From Saxidomus purpurata (Eukaryota > Mollusca > Bivalvia > Venerida > Veneridae): a DNA stretch of 64,000 nt. Positions 34,727-45,454 of the stretch are shown in pieces (the stretch's first letter is position 1; every line of letters starts with the position of its first letter). The stretch is taken from contig JAFMSR010000012.1 in the NCBI GenBank assembly GCA_022818135.1, positions 30,937,550 to 31,001,549 on the forward strand, written 5' to 3'. Below the pieces are notes generated by a model. That model did no database searches and was not told where the DNA came from. It saw only the letters and a list, made by a program, of their open reading frames with translations. The position numbers were made by a program, and so were the translations under genes.

Positions 34727-34790
34727 GGGTCGTACCGATTATAGCCTCTGTAGAAGTTAGTGGACCTAATAAGCACAATTACAAACAAAA
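34727..34790 (+). mobile_element. Mini-retroposon, copy 2
   Basis: Same sequence as 15025-15090 and 35556-35613: GGGTCGTACCGATTATAG, then CCTCTGTAGAAG (hairpin partly decayed), GTGGACCTAATAAGCACAAT, then ACAAACAAAA. I could not see a target duplication for this copy. Confidence 0.6.
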
Positions 34791-35393
34791 TGAAACAGTC
34801 TTCATTGAAACCTCGATCGATTTGGCTAAAGATCGGACCTATATGTAATACGTTATGTTCAAACAAAGAATTGAACGCTACATAGTATTGATAATAAATA
34901 AGACCAAGATTGGATGTGCCACATCATACGGCCAAGATTGAGCTAGGTGTGTCATGGTTAAAATCCTTGATTTAATAATTGCTCTATTTGATTATATTTT
35001 CTGGAAGCCACATTTCAACGAAAATTAATGAGACTTGTAAGAATATATGATCTTATTGGCAATATTGTAACATAAGATATATTTATGTGCCCTTTTATGT
35101 TTCATTTAGTTCTTTTTTTACACTTAACGACGCTTATATTTTAGACTCCAGATCTCTAACTCATGTTTAATGGTGACATTTTTCGAGTGCAAGATATCAA
35201 GGGGAACCAATCTCAACGATTCTTTTTATACTCTTCGTGAATGATATTGGTCTCAAGTTTAATTTTAATTCACTGTCAGATACAGATCTGACTCGGTTTT
35301 TCGGTGGTTTATATAAATATAACAGTAGATTATATCCCGATGAACTCACTGAACATTATCATAATCTGTTAGTACCCGATCTCTTTATCTAGC

Positions 35394-35455
35394 CACTCGT
35401 GAAAATATCACTTTTGGTGCCCACTCGGTGAAATAATAACGTGGTATTACATCGA
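35394..35455. repeat. Half copy of the palindrome at 47067-47191
   Basis: ACTCGTGAAAATATCACTTT then TGGTGCCCACTCGGTGAAAT matches one arm of that palindrome; the other arm is absent. Confidence 0.6.
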
Positions 35456-35489
35456 AACAAACATTTATCCTCTATGTACATGTATATTT

Positions 35490-35763
35490 TACGGTGCCTG
35501 TGAAGTGACATGTGATACATTTGTTTTTATTTCGTAATTACGAAATACATTTCTTTTGTTTAATTGTGCTTATTAGGTCCACCAACCTCGTTCGAGGTAT
35601 AATCGGTGCGACCCGAAATACATTTCTTAAAAACAAAAATAAGATTTCGTAATTACAAAACAACATTCCGGAACAACGAAATAACATTAAATCGTTTTTT
35701 TACGAAATGTATTTCGTAATTACAAAATAAAAATGTATCACATGTCACTTCACGGGCACCGTA
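35490..35763. mobile_element. MITE with about 65-bp TIRs inside the LINE fossil
   Basis: The inverted ends are TACGGTGCCTGTGAAGTGAC on the left and the complement of TACGGTGCCCGTGAAGTGAC on the right, continuing through ATGTGATACATTT and a TTTCGTAATTACGAAA palindrome. A 6-bp target duplication, ATATTT, lies at 35484-35489 and 35764-35769. The 58-bp mini-retroposon (35556-35613) is nested in it. Confidence 0.88.
35556..35613 (-). mobile_element. 58-bp mini-retroposon, copy 3, nested in the MITE
   Basis: Flanked by a perfect 15-bp direct repeat CGAAATACATTTCTT (35541-35555 and 35614-35628). On the minus strand: GGTCGCACCGATTATA, the hairpin CCTCGAACGAGG, TTGGTGGACC, and an AAACAA 3' tail. The long target duplication plus A-rich end point to target-primed (LINE-driven) insertion. 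Confidence 0.75.
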
Positions 35764-37149
35764 ATATTTGTAGACGACATGGTACTTTTTACAACAAATC
35801 CGAATAGTTGGACAGTTTATATGTATATTCAACGAAACGGAGACTGAAGATTAATACCTGCAAAAATAAAGTGTGCATATTTAGAAAGAGAAAACAAACT
35901 ATAAGTTTTCATTGGAGCTAGAATAAAGAAACTTTAGAAATTGTTCTCTTTTTGTTACCTTGGGGTTAGATTCCATAGTAACGGATTACTATAAGAAGCT
36001 AGGAAAGCTCTATCTGACCAGGCATCAAAAGTATTCTGTTGCCTCAAGGAAATTTGATTTTAAAACTGAACTTACGCTTTTTGATTGAATGGCGGTGCCA
36101 TTTTTAACATATGGACTGAAGTCGTGGGAGTATATGACACAGTATGGAAAGACTCCAGATTATTTCATAGACGTGTATTAGGTGTTTAATCTCCAACTCC
36201 AAACATGGCTGTTTACGAAGAATGTTACCCCATTTCAGTCATTAGCCGAGAAAGAGTTCTAAAATACTGGCAACATATTTCATGTCAGCCTAATACGATT
36301 ATGCACACGGTTTTTAAATCACTGTGTACAGGTATCAATGTCGCTTATAACAAGTCTTGCCTTAGATATGTAAAATGTATGTTAGACAGTTTAGGTTTCA
36401 GCTATCTCTGGAATGATGCAGATGAAAATATAAATTACACTATTTTATTACGTAATAGAATGCATAACCAGTTCCAACAGGAATGACACGCGGCTGTGAC
36501 TAATATATCTAAGCTTAATATTACATACTAGTAATCAAAATTCCATTTAAATACAAACCATATTTGGATATAATAGAAAATGCCTTTTAGAAAAAGCTAC
36601 TTACATGTTTCAGAATGGCTTCATTTAGTCTTGCTATTGAAACCGGTCGATACATTGGTACATATATAGCAAATAGATATTGTCAACAGTGTCAATCCAA
36701 CATGAAAGTAACAGAATATCATTTTTTAATGTTTTGTAAAAAATATAGATGTTTACGTGCAAAATATTTAACAAAATTGTCATAGCCAAATCTGGAAAAT
36801 TCGATAGATATATGTCATCGCAAAATAAAAGTCTTCTCCTAAGCATATGTAAGTTTTTAAAAGGGGCATTTAAAATGAGAATGTAACTTAATGAAGATAT
36901 AATAGTGTCTTATTTAGAATACCATATTTTCAAAAGTTTACATGTTTCACTGTTCTTAACCTTAACCATAGACATTGCATATATTGCTAATGAAGCTTAT
37001 TGTTGTGTAGTTTGGTTATAAAAGCTTTGCACGGTGCATGAAATAAACGTTACGTCTGTATCACGCCCGAAAATCGTATCTGCCATGGTAGGCCTACGGT
37101 TGTTCGTATTACACAAAGAGTAAGCAAGTGAAGGACTTTCTATAACATG

Positions 37150-40100
37150 TCATAATTTTGACATATAAATGTCCTTTCCATAAAGGTCTTTTTTCATGTC
37201 GTGTAAAATCTCTCTTTCAAGTCCGCTGCGACCAAGCGCTTCCTTGACAAGCTTTTTTGCGCTGTCAGCCATCTTTGCTTCCTCGACAACATCATCTACC
37301 AGTCCTAGACGCTTCGCATGATCACCAGTCAACCGCTTGGCAAACAGTAATGCCTCTCTTTGCACAACACCAGGCGGAATCTTCGTTCTGAAATCGGCGT
37401 ATATAATTATCAAGTTCAGTGCATCGAGCTTATAGAGTGGAATAAATTATAATATTTTTTATTACAATGTATTTTCCATCTAAACATTGATGAAATTACC
37501 TTTTTATTCTACTCATGATTGTCTATGAACATCCGAACAAATGAAGCGTTTAATTATCTCATAAATTTGAGAAATACTTAAAAGAAATTAACAAACATAT
37601 ATCTCCGTTAGACACTATTTCATGCATTATAATGACGCCTGAATCAATCATGTGATCTAAGTTCTCTTATGTAAAACGACATTAAACTAAAGATATGTAT
37701 ACTGTAAATATATGAGCAAGCATGCAAGCCACAAGCAATTTTGTGACTCTTTAATTTTGGCTTATTTTATGAAACATCAGTACCTGGTAAGCTTTAGAAA
37801 AGGGTCCCAAATTCTGAGACCTAAGGCAGTCTCCGGCCAATTCAACCAACCTTTGTCTGGCCTCATTAGACGAAAGTCGCATGCTAGTGCAAGAAACGCA
37901 CCAGTCCCAAATGCATGACCTGCAATGTGGGACCAAATTATTGTTATGGATAATCAGATAAACTAAAATGCATAGTAATTCATCTGGCATGACATTTATG
38001 AGCTTATCTGAAATTACCTTCATATAGGACTGTTCAAATCTCACAGCATTCTGCCTATATACCTCCCGCAATCATTCATACGCAATGTATATAGTTCGAT
38101 AAAATTCAAATAAATCTTACAAACGCCGATGAAATAATTTTAGTATATAAAATTTAACATGATTTAATGCCGTTTCAATTTTTGTTTTGAAATTTTAAAG
38201 ACCCACCATTGATTATCGCCACTGTTGGAATAGGGAAAACCAATATACGTTGTATAAGACAAATAATTTTGGACTTGTATGTAAGTGAGACATCACTCTT
38301 TTGAAGCGAAAGCCATTGCAAGTCTATACCATTGGAGAAGAATTTCCCTTCACCAGTTATCAGCAACGCTTTTGTGTCTGTGTTTCTGTGAAAATAACGC
38401 ACTATGTAATTGTCATATTTACAGATAATCAAAACAAAACAAGAATCACTCTCTTCAAACCTTGCTGTCAAAACTACTCTTATTTTCAGAAGAAAAACAT
38501 TCCAGATTGCGCCATTTATCACTACCCTTTGAGAAACTTATTTTGAGAATAGTACATTTTGGTAGGGTGACAATCTGGCCCTCAGAATTAGGGTACCCAC
38601 CCATAAAAGCTTACAAAACTTGTCATATACCAAAATGTTCGGCATAGTCTGAAGTTTATCAGACTACCGGCATAAATTGGCATAACTCGCAGCGTTTTTC
38701 AAAATCCAAGATGACCGCCAAGATGGCCGCCGGAATGCAAAAAAGTTGGGCTCTTACATTTATGTCAGTAAGAAGATGTCTAATTTTGCGATTTATGGTA
38801 TTGTTTTAGCATTTATGATAAAACACACAATAATTTTATCAGATAGTAAAGTTTTATTTGAAGAATACTCAAATTTATTTTAAAAAAAGGTCTAATTTAC
38901 CCAAAAATTGGACATAATTTTGGGGTAGAGGTGATATTTTCACTTACAAATAATAAATTCTATGTAATATTTCATATTTTAGGTGTTTTTATATAACAAC
39001 AATAAAACAGAAGTAAAATATCTCACAGTATGGTGTGAATTTATTGAAAATTTTGATTCTATATACAATTTAAAGTGGGTGGGGTAAATCTAAACGCAAT
39101 TTACATGTGCACATATTGTTCAAGCATACTTATTTTATACCATTTGCTTTTGAGATTTTTTTTATATTTTCTTCTTTTGTACAAAACATAGTTTCAATTG
39201 CTTTAATGTCTTATTTCATAAACATAAACTACATTTATCAAATTCAATATGCAATTAAAAACAAAAGTGGATGGGTAAATCTAAATGCACTTTACATGTG
39301 CACATATTTTTCAAGTATACATATTAGATACCATTTGGTACAGACAGAATTTTTTTTCTTGCACAACATCAATTGCTATAATGTCTTCTTTCATACACAT
39401 AAACATAAACCACATTTACCATAACATACAATAAAAGTTTCTGTCATTAGCGCGAGGTTCAGATTGAAATATTCGTCACCGAGGGTAACTGTTTTGGCGG
39501 GAACGAGGCTCTACTAAACAGTTACCTGAGGTGACGGATATTTCCATCTGAGTCAAGTGTCTCATGATGGAAACCTTTTTTTGCATAACGTCTTGCACTT
39601 TAAAGTAGATTTCTATATGCAAACTTATCGAAATGATGAATTATCATGAAAAACATACGATTTTCCGACGTTGTGTTTGGGAAATTGACGTCACAATGTT
39701 TATAACGTTACGTCATAAGTAATTCACAAAAGTCGTCTGGCATAGGAGGAGTACCAGACCAGTTTTTCCGGCATGAGCAAAATCACCGGAAATGCCGATC
39801 CGATATGCAAGAAATTTGATTTCATATATTCTTACTTAGCACGGTAAGGGGTTCATAGAAGGAATAGCAATTATCAACAAGTAAAAATGTGTTACGCATT
39901 TCACTTTGTGTCAGGAATAAATTGTATAATCAATCTTATCATCTCTATCAAATCTCATCCATCAATTTCATTATCATCTGTGGATAAACTTGCCAACATT
40001 GTGAAGAGATTCTGACAGAGCTCTTCATTATCTTGTAGTGAGCCATGGCAGTCACAAGCTGTTGTGCAGGGCTGTTCATTTGCTTGACATATGCAGTCAT

Positions 40101-43100
40101 CGCTACAGTAGTTTTCACAAGTGCACACCATGTCACTCAAGAGTTTGGGAGGTGCACATGGCTGAGACATGAGTTGAGGTGAATAAAATCCCTTGTCATA
40201 ACTTGAAAAGCTTTCTTCTTTCCAATGCCATGAAAGGAAGAAGATGTGTCACATTCTGTGATACAGTACACTGATAAAAGAATTGATCTTTCCTCTGGAT
40301 TCAGTTCTTGGTAAATCATATGCACAGGTATGAATCCGTTTCTGCCAGTTTTGAAAAACAGGTTTTCAATTCCCAGACAACTGTTATGATGGACCAATAA
40401 AACAAATACATCTGTGTCAGGACTTACGACTGTGGCGCTGTTAACACCAAATGAACCAGACGCATATGCTAGATGGAACAGCATTCTGCTGTCAGCCTCT
40501 TCTTGGTTTGAATCCAGATCGTGCATAAATGAAACAGACTCTGCTGTAACACGTAGTGCTTTCTGTTGTAAGCCCCCAGCAACAAACAACTGCATTTGAT
40601 TTGGGATCAATGTATGGCAATTTTCTGTCAAGTACATTGTGTACATCTTTGTTAACTCACTTACTTCTGCTGCTGGTCAGCATTCTCTTCCAATCACCAT
40701 GTTTGGTTGTATTTGTGTGACAGACGAACACGATGATGTTTCTCCGCGCCCTTTGTGTGTCTGCATTTTTAGACTGTTTTCTTTTTTGTTGGTTTAGTAC
40801 CTGTTGGTGGCTGCAACATCTGTACTATAGCCATGCCATCAAAAACCACACAGTCAGCTGCTTGTGCACTACTTGGTTTGTTTTCCATTCCAACCAGGTT
40901 CTCCAACTTTTCTCAAAGGACATGACACGGTCTAGTGGCACCTTTTTGTGAAATAAATGGTAAGAAGCCTTAAGTACATCTCATCTCCATTGATCTTGAC
41001 ATATTTGGATTTCATACGAACAGTTCTAGATTTCACAGACCCCATGGTTTGATCTGTTCATTGGATCAAAGAATCTCTTTTTTGGTGTTGGTTGTGCTTC
41101 AACTTGAAATCTATCAAGCACAAACTCGTCTAGAATATTTTTCCCTCTGCTATGGCATTCTGAGAGGCTAGCTACAATATCCGATTAGGCTGCAACACCA
41201 GTAGCAAAATTCACTAAGTGTATCTGCTGTTGTGGTCAGAGAGAAAGGATCAATGAATATTTACTGCTCAAATAGATTTAACATATTTGCTACGCCTTCA
41301 TTGTACTGGAAATTCCGCAAGGATTGATAAATCATAAAAAAAGACTGTTCATGTTTTAATTGGCAATACTTAAAGAAATACAAATAAGGAAAGCTGATTT
41401 TCGCTCACTTGCTATAACTTGTATTTTTTCCCAATATGGGATTTCATCACATCTGCATGTTTTTAAAAAACGCTCACAATTATTAATACCCCCTTCACAT
41501 GCACGGATTTTTCTTACGAGTCCTTACGGATCGCCAACACGTAGTCAATCGCAAGCATCCGTAAATAACTCGCTGGTATAACTATTAGTAACAACATGTA
41601 AACAGATCTTAACTAACACGTATAAGCTTCGATGAATAGTAACATTAATTATACTGTATATTACGGAATGTTACTATTCATCAAAGCTTATACATGTTAG
41701 TTAAGACCTGTTTACGTGTTGTTACGAATAGTTACGAGTATTTACGAGTCCTTACGATTTTGAAGCTTTTATACATACTCGTAACAATCCGTAAACAGCT
41801 TGTAAAATGCCCGTAAGTTGCTCGTAGTAACTTGTAACAATTTTGCCGTAAATATAGCGTAACTTGTAATAATCCGTATTAAACAGTAAAAAGCTCATAG
41901 TAACTCCTAACAACCCTTAAATTTGTCGTAAAAATGGCCAAATCGTAGGAATCCGTGAAAGATCCATGAATTTGTGCGATCCGTAAGGACTCGTAAGAAA
42001 AATCCGTGTATAAGAAGGGGGTATCACGTAAAATATTATCATACATAGCAATTTTGTTTGTTTTCTCATTTAACTAGTTTACCAAAAGGTTACACATGTG
42101 TTATTATTTACCTTTATGAATATTAGCAACAAGTGCGCCATGAAAAATACAATGCAGACGGCAAAAGAAAATTGCAAAATCAACATACGTGTATATTTTT
42201 AACTCTTCGGAACATATTTGCGCTTCGGTATACACGATACATTTACTGTACATTTTTCATTGTTGCTCAGAAAATATTGTACCTTATATCCGAAGTTTCC
42301 TTATAACCGGAGTACGATATAACCGTATATTTTTACATTAAACAAAGAAGGGGAAAAAATCGGGCAAAAAAAAAATTCGTTATATCCGAAGTTATGTTAT
42401 ATCCGTAGTCGATATATACGGAGTTTACTGTACTATGTAAATATAGTGTAGAGGTTAAAAATATCTATTTTGGTACAATATCAATTTTGAATACTAAAAA
42501 AAAGAAAAGAAATTGCTCACCAAGTATATACTATCTTGCATTGTTCATATTTATTGGTTTATAAATATTTACAAAATATCGCGTTTTAGATTACCCGATC
42601 GTCTTAAAGTTACAATAAAACCAAGGTCATTGCAGATTTTCACAAAAAACTAATTCATTTTTGTTTCCTTAACAATAACATTATATTTGAACATCAAATG
42701 TATGAAAATCATTTTACACTGGTTTGCCTGAAAGTAAAAATATCACCCCTACCCCCTAAATTTTTCTTCAAATTGTGGTGTCTGGGGCTTGAAAATGTTA
42801 AGAATGGTATCATTTTCTGAGGAAAAGGCATAAATATTATGAAAGAATGTGTATTCTTATGAACTGAACAAGAGAAACAGAAAAATGCACCAAACTGAAC
42901 ATCCAGTGAGCTGCATAAGAGCTTGGGGTCGAATTCAATTTTTCGGCGGCCATCTTGGCGGCCATCTTGGATTTTGAAGAACGCTGTGAGTTATGCCAAT
43001 TTATGCCGGCAGTCTGATAAACTTCAGACTATGCCGAACATTTTGGTATACATGTATACATGTAACAAGTTTTGTAAGCTTTTATGGGTGGGTTACCCCA

Positions 43101-43364
43101 CAAAATAGAGCCCTAAATTGGCAATTTACCATTTGTTGTTTCTACTAAATTTACATAAAAAATATTATTTGCGTTAACATACATGCTACGTTTTAATAAA
43201 TATCAATAACTCTAAAAGCAGAATGAATTTTCTTACTCTAAAACTTTATCCAGAGCCTTGTTCCATTCGTAAATTGTTACAATTCGAAATCTGTTTTCCC
43301 CATTTACCATTCGTATAGTAACAAAACCATCCTCGTCAAAAACTAATCTTAGATGTTCTGTCAT
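37150..43364 (-). CDS. Peroxisomal enoyl-CoA delta isomerase-like protein, paralogue C, with transposon in intron 1
   Basis: Exons in transcript order: 43364-43237, 38385-38207, 37919-37784, 37387-37150; sizes 128, 179, 136 and 238, identical to paralogue B; 681 bp, 226 residues. Starts MTEHLRLVFDEDGFVTIRMV, contains GEGKFFSNGIDLQWL, and ends KDIYMSKL (PTS1). Differences from B include INGHAFGTGAF in place of GHAFGAGAF in the oxyanion loop, and GLRIWDPF in place of SLRFGDPF after the WPET glutamate, plus scattered changes around residues 65-80. Intron 1 has grown from 261 bp in B to about 4.85 kb by insertion of the 38561-43130 transposon, but its splice sites are intact. The open frame suggests function; expression is not known. 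Confidence 0.9.
39462..39548. repeat. 33-bp-arm hairpin
   Basis: GAAATATTCGTCACCGAGGG with TAACTGTTT pairs with the complement of GAAATATCCGTCACCTCAGG with TAACTGTTT around a loop of about 20 bases. It looks like a small palindromic MITE nested in the transposon. Confidence 0.75.
39955..41070 (-). pseudogene. Decayed transposon protein: FEN1/PIN-nuclease-like motifs and C-terminal CXC cysteine cluster
   Basis: Read on the minus strand in several frames. From about 41020: TVRMKSKYVKINGDEMYLRL; VPLDRVMSFEKS (about 40930); AQAADCVVFDGMAIVQMLQP (about 40850); then the open stretch 40646-40137 with QEEADSRMLFHLAY, ATVVSPDTDVFVLLVHHN, and ITECDTSSSFHGIGKKKAFQ. In another frame (40170-39955) comes APPKLLSDMVCTCENYCSDD followed by CICQ...C...CDC, a tesmin/TSO1-like CXC arrangement. 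The order of acidic motifs and GIGKKKA recalls the FEN1/XPG nuclease core (EAEA, DxD, GSD, GIGxKxA). At least three frame shifts and a probable internal deletion before the CXC part make it a pseudogene. The fold assignment is by motif only. Confidence 0.6.
41486..42024. mobile_element. Foldback element nested in the transposon
   Basis: Ends ATACCCCCTTCACATGCACG and (complement) ATACCCCCTTCTTATACACG, both continuing into GATTTTTCTTACGAGTCCTT and ACGGATCG. Inside is a second hairpin with arms of about 57 bp (41582-41638 and 41661-41717; TTAACTAACACGTATAAGCT against its complement). TTACGAGT/CGTAAC motifs repeat throughout. There is no coding capacity. Confidence 0.8.
42285..42432. mobile_element. 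Fragment of a pogo-like element end
   Basis: The minus strand begins CAGTAAACTCCGTATATATC, then CGGATATAACATAACTTCGG and ATATAACGAA, then a T-rich run. CAGTAAACTCCG plus repeated CGGATATAA mirrors the CAGT end and short subterminal repeats of the element at 7266-8323. The partner end was not found. Confidence 0.5.
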
Positions 43365-43835
43365 TGCTCACAAGTCACAATGAAAACAGTTTTAATTTTG
43401 ACCAAGCAGTCCAAAATCGTGTTAATCACTTACTTATTGCGAAGTACACTGTGTATTTAAACATGTACTGACTGAGGCCCAGCTTTTCACCGTCCAGGTT
43501 TTACCCGGTACATACTCAAAGCTAGGTTTAGAGATATACCGTTCTACTTTAAACGGGACACGAAGAGATAAGTCAAAGAACCCATGTTCGTTTTACTGAA
43601 GCTGTTTTCTCAAATTTATCATTGTAGTAAGGGTCGTTTGATACTCTTTATGTTCACAGATGCATGGGGTATGGACCCGCCACCCAATCTAATACTTGTC
43701 CCATGTTGTACGGAACATATAGACCCGCCACCCAATCTAATACTGGTCCTATGTTGTACGGAACATACATATAGTATGGCGAGTCCATACCCCAAGCATC
43801 TGTGTTTATGTTTACCCAGCAGTAACTAATAACAA

Positions 43836-44806
43836 TAGGGCCAAGATGGCCCTATATCGCTCACCTTGGTACAAGTCCACTTGCCTGGTGGAAGATCACT
43901 AGATAATGTTATAAACCAAATAAGTTTTCCTATATACGCCTTTGTAAAACAAATGATCCCCCCCGGGCAAGGTCAGTTTTGACCCCAGGGGCATAATTTG
44001 AACAAACTTTAAAGAGGTCTACTAGGCAATGCTACATGCCAAATATCTAAGCTCTAGGCCTTGTGGTTTCAGAGAAGAAGATTTTTAAAGTTTTTACTAT
44101 ATATTCCTATGCAAAACTAAGTGACCCCCGGTGCGGGGTCAATTTTGACCCAGGGGTCATAATTTGAACAATATTGGTAAAGGTCCACTAGCCAATGCTA
44201 CATGCCAAATATCTAAGCTCTAGGCCTTGTGGTTTCAGAGAAGAAGATTTTTAAAGTTTTTCCTATATATTCCTATGCAAAACTAAGTGACCCCCGGGGC
44301 GGGGTCAATTTTGACCCGGGGGTCATAATTTGAACAATATTGGTAGAGGTCCACTAGCCAATTACACATGCCAAATATCTAAGCTCTAGGCCTTGTGGTT
44401 TCAGAGAAGAAGATTTTTAAAGTTTTTTCTATATATTCCTATGCAAAAACTAAGGACCCACCCGCGCGAGGTCAATTTTGACCCGGGGGTCATAATTTGA
44501 ACAATCTTGGTAGAGGTCCACTAGACAATGCTACATGCCAAATATCTAAGCTCTAGGCCTTGTGGTTTCAGAGAAGAAGATTTTTAAAGTTTTTCCTATT
44601 TGTTGCCATAGCAACCAGAGTTCTGCATGGAATGGAATTCTTTGAACAATTTTGGTAGAGCTTCATGCAAGGAACATTCCTGCATAGTTTTATCAACATT
44701 GGCCTAGAGGTTTCAGAGGAGATGTCATTTGAATCAAAATGTTGACGGACGACGGACAATCATCGATCAGAAAAGCTCACCCTGGCGTAGCCAGGTGAGC
44801 TAAAAA
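43836..44806 (+). repeat. Pearl-like element, 166-bp core family, complete
   Basis: Left end AGGGCCAAGATGGCCCTATA then TCGCTCACC. Four core units have an exact 166-bp spacing (AATTTGAACA at 43995, 44161, 44327, 44493), followed by 'TTGCCATAGCAACCAGAG'. The right end is GTTGACGGACGACGGACAAT, CATCGATC, and the hairpin GCTCACCCTGGC/GCCAGGTGAGC followed by TAAAAA. It sits just upstream of isomerase C, only in the C block. Confidence 0.88.
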
Positions 44807-44954
44807 CAAGGTTCGTTGAGATTACAGAAGTAAGTAGCAAAGCGCTGAGAGTACCGCAAAGAAGAGAAGCTCGAGACCTTGTGTATGCGTACGCTGCCTG
44901 ACTTTTTTTTATTATTTAATATGAAGATTTCTTTTTTCATACATAGTAACTGTT

Positions 44955-45445
44955 TAAAATGTTTGCGTTTCATTTACTACCACCAACTACATCATCTATG
45001 AAAGGACAACACAAAACTAAGGAATGGAATTGGACTCCGATCAGACAAACTAAGGAATGGAAATGGACTCCGATCAGACAATAAACCTTTGGTAATCTGA
45101 AGGAGATACTTACTCATAATGTGTCTTCTCAATAACTTTTGAACTTCACGCGGTCGCATCTTGTAAGTTGGACATGGCTCAATCCTCTGCTAGAAGCATA
45201 CTACAGGAAACAGAGTTACTGAATTATGCAGAGGTTTGTAGAAAAGAATTAACTATCTACATGTAGATGCTTTAAAAAGGACAATGACTGATCATCTAGC
45301 ACTATTTGACAAGAAAAATGTCTACAGTATATACAGATACAAAGCCACTCACTTACACCTTGTCATCAGCTAAGTTAGATGTTTCTGGAAAGAGGCAGTC
45401 AGTAGCTTTAGGATACAATAATAGACTTGAAAGTATTTATTAGGC
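44955..45445 (+). pseudogene. Ty3/Gypsy pol fossil, copy C
   Basis: Matches 34312-34710, but the 32-bp unit (TKEWxWTPIRQ) is present twice instead of three times (45015-45082). Here the RNase H part is longer: TDTKPLTYTLSSAKLDVSGK then RQSVALGYNNRLESIY before a stop, matching the 'TDxxPLtYxLsxxKLdatgqRW' region of Gypsy RNase H/connection. Confidence 0.75.
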
Positions 45446-45454
45446 GGTGACGAG

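Larger units (their letters stand above)
35150..36890 (+). pseudogene. Decayed LINE (reverse transcriptase to C-terminus), interrupted by a MITE
   Basis: Broken frames keep full LINE order: FLYSLFVNDIGL-like at about 35210, the catalytic block FVDDMVLFTTNPNSW at 35768-35812, RLKINTCKNKVCIFRKRKQ at about 35840, CYLGVRFHSNG at about 35955, EARKALSDQASKVF, then a 93-codon open stretch at 36205-36486 (MAVYEECYPISVISRERVLK...), and SLAIETGRYIGTYIANRYCQ with a zinc-knuckle-like CQQC...H...C at about 36629-36740. Many stops and shifts make it inactive. A MITE (35490-35763) separates the two RT halves. Confidence 0.8.
38561..43130. mobile_element. 4.6 kb DNA transposon with about 400-bp diverged TIRs in intron 1 of isomerase C
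   Basis: The left arm (38561-38960) and right arm (about 42725-43130) are inverted copies. Both contain ACCCACCCATAAAAGCTTAC, CAAAATGTTCGGCATAGTCT, GAAGTTTATCAGACTACCGG/TGCCGG, CCAAGATGGCCGCC and TAGAGGTGATATTTTCAC-like blocks. The ends are GGTA...TACC, with a possible 3-bp TTT target duplication. Inside are a decayed minus-strand protein gene (39955-41070), a 191-bp tandem duplication (39070-39430), a hairpin (39462-39548), a foldback element (41486-42024) and a pogo-like end (42285-42432). The right and left arms differ by many changes, so the insertion is old or the arms were already diverged. Confidence 0.85.
37018..45450. repeat. Segmental duplication, block C
   Basis: Second copy of block B: same 3' flank (AAAGCTTTGCACGGTGCATG), isomerase gene C, then the Gypsy fossil. 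It is lengthened by the transposon at 38561-43130 and the pearl-like element at 43836-44806, both absent from block B, so they probably arrived after the duplication. Confidence 0.8.
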
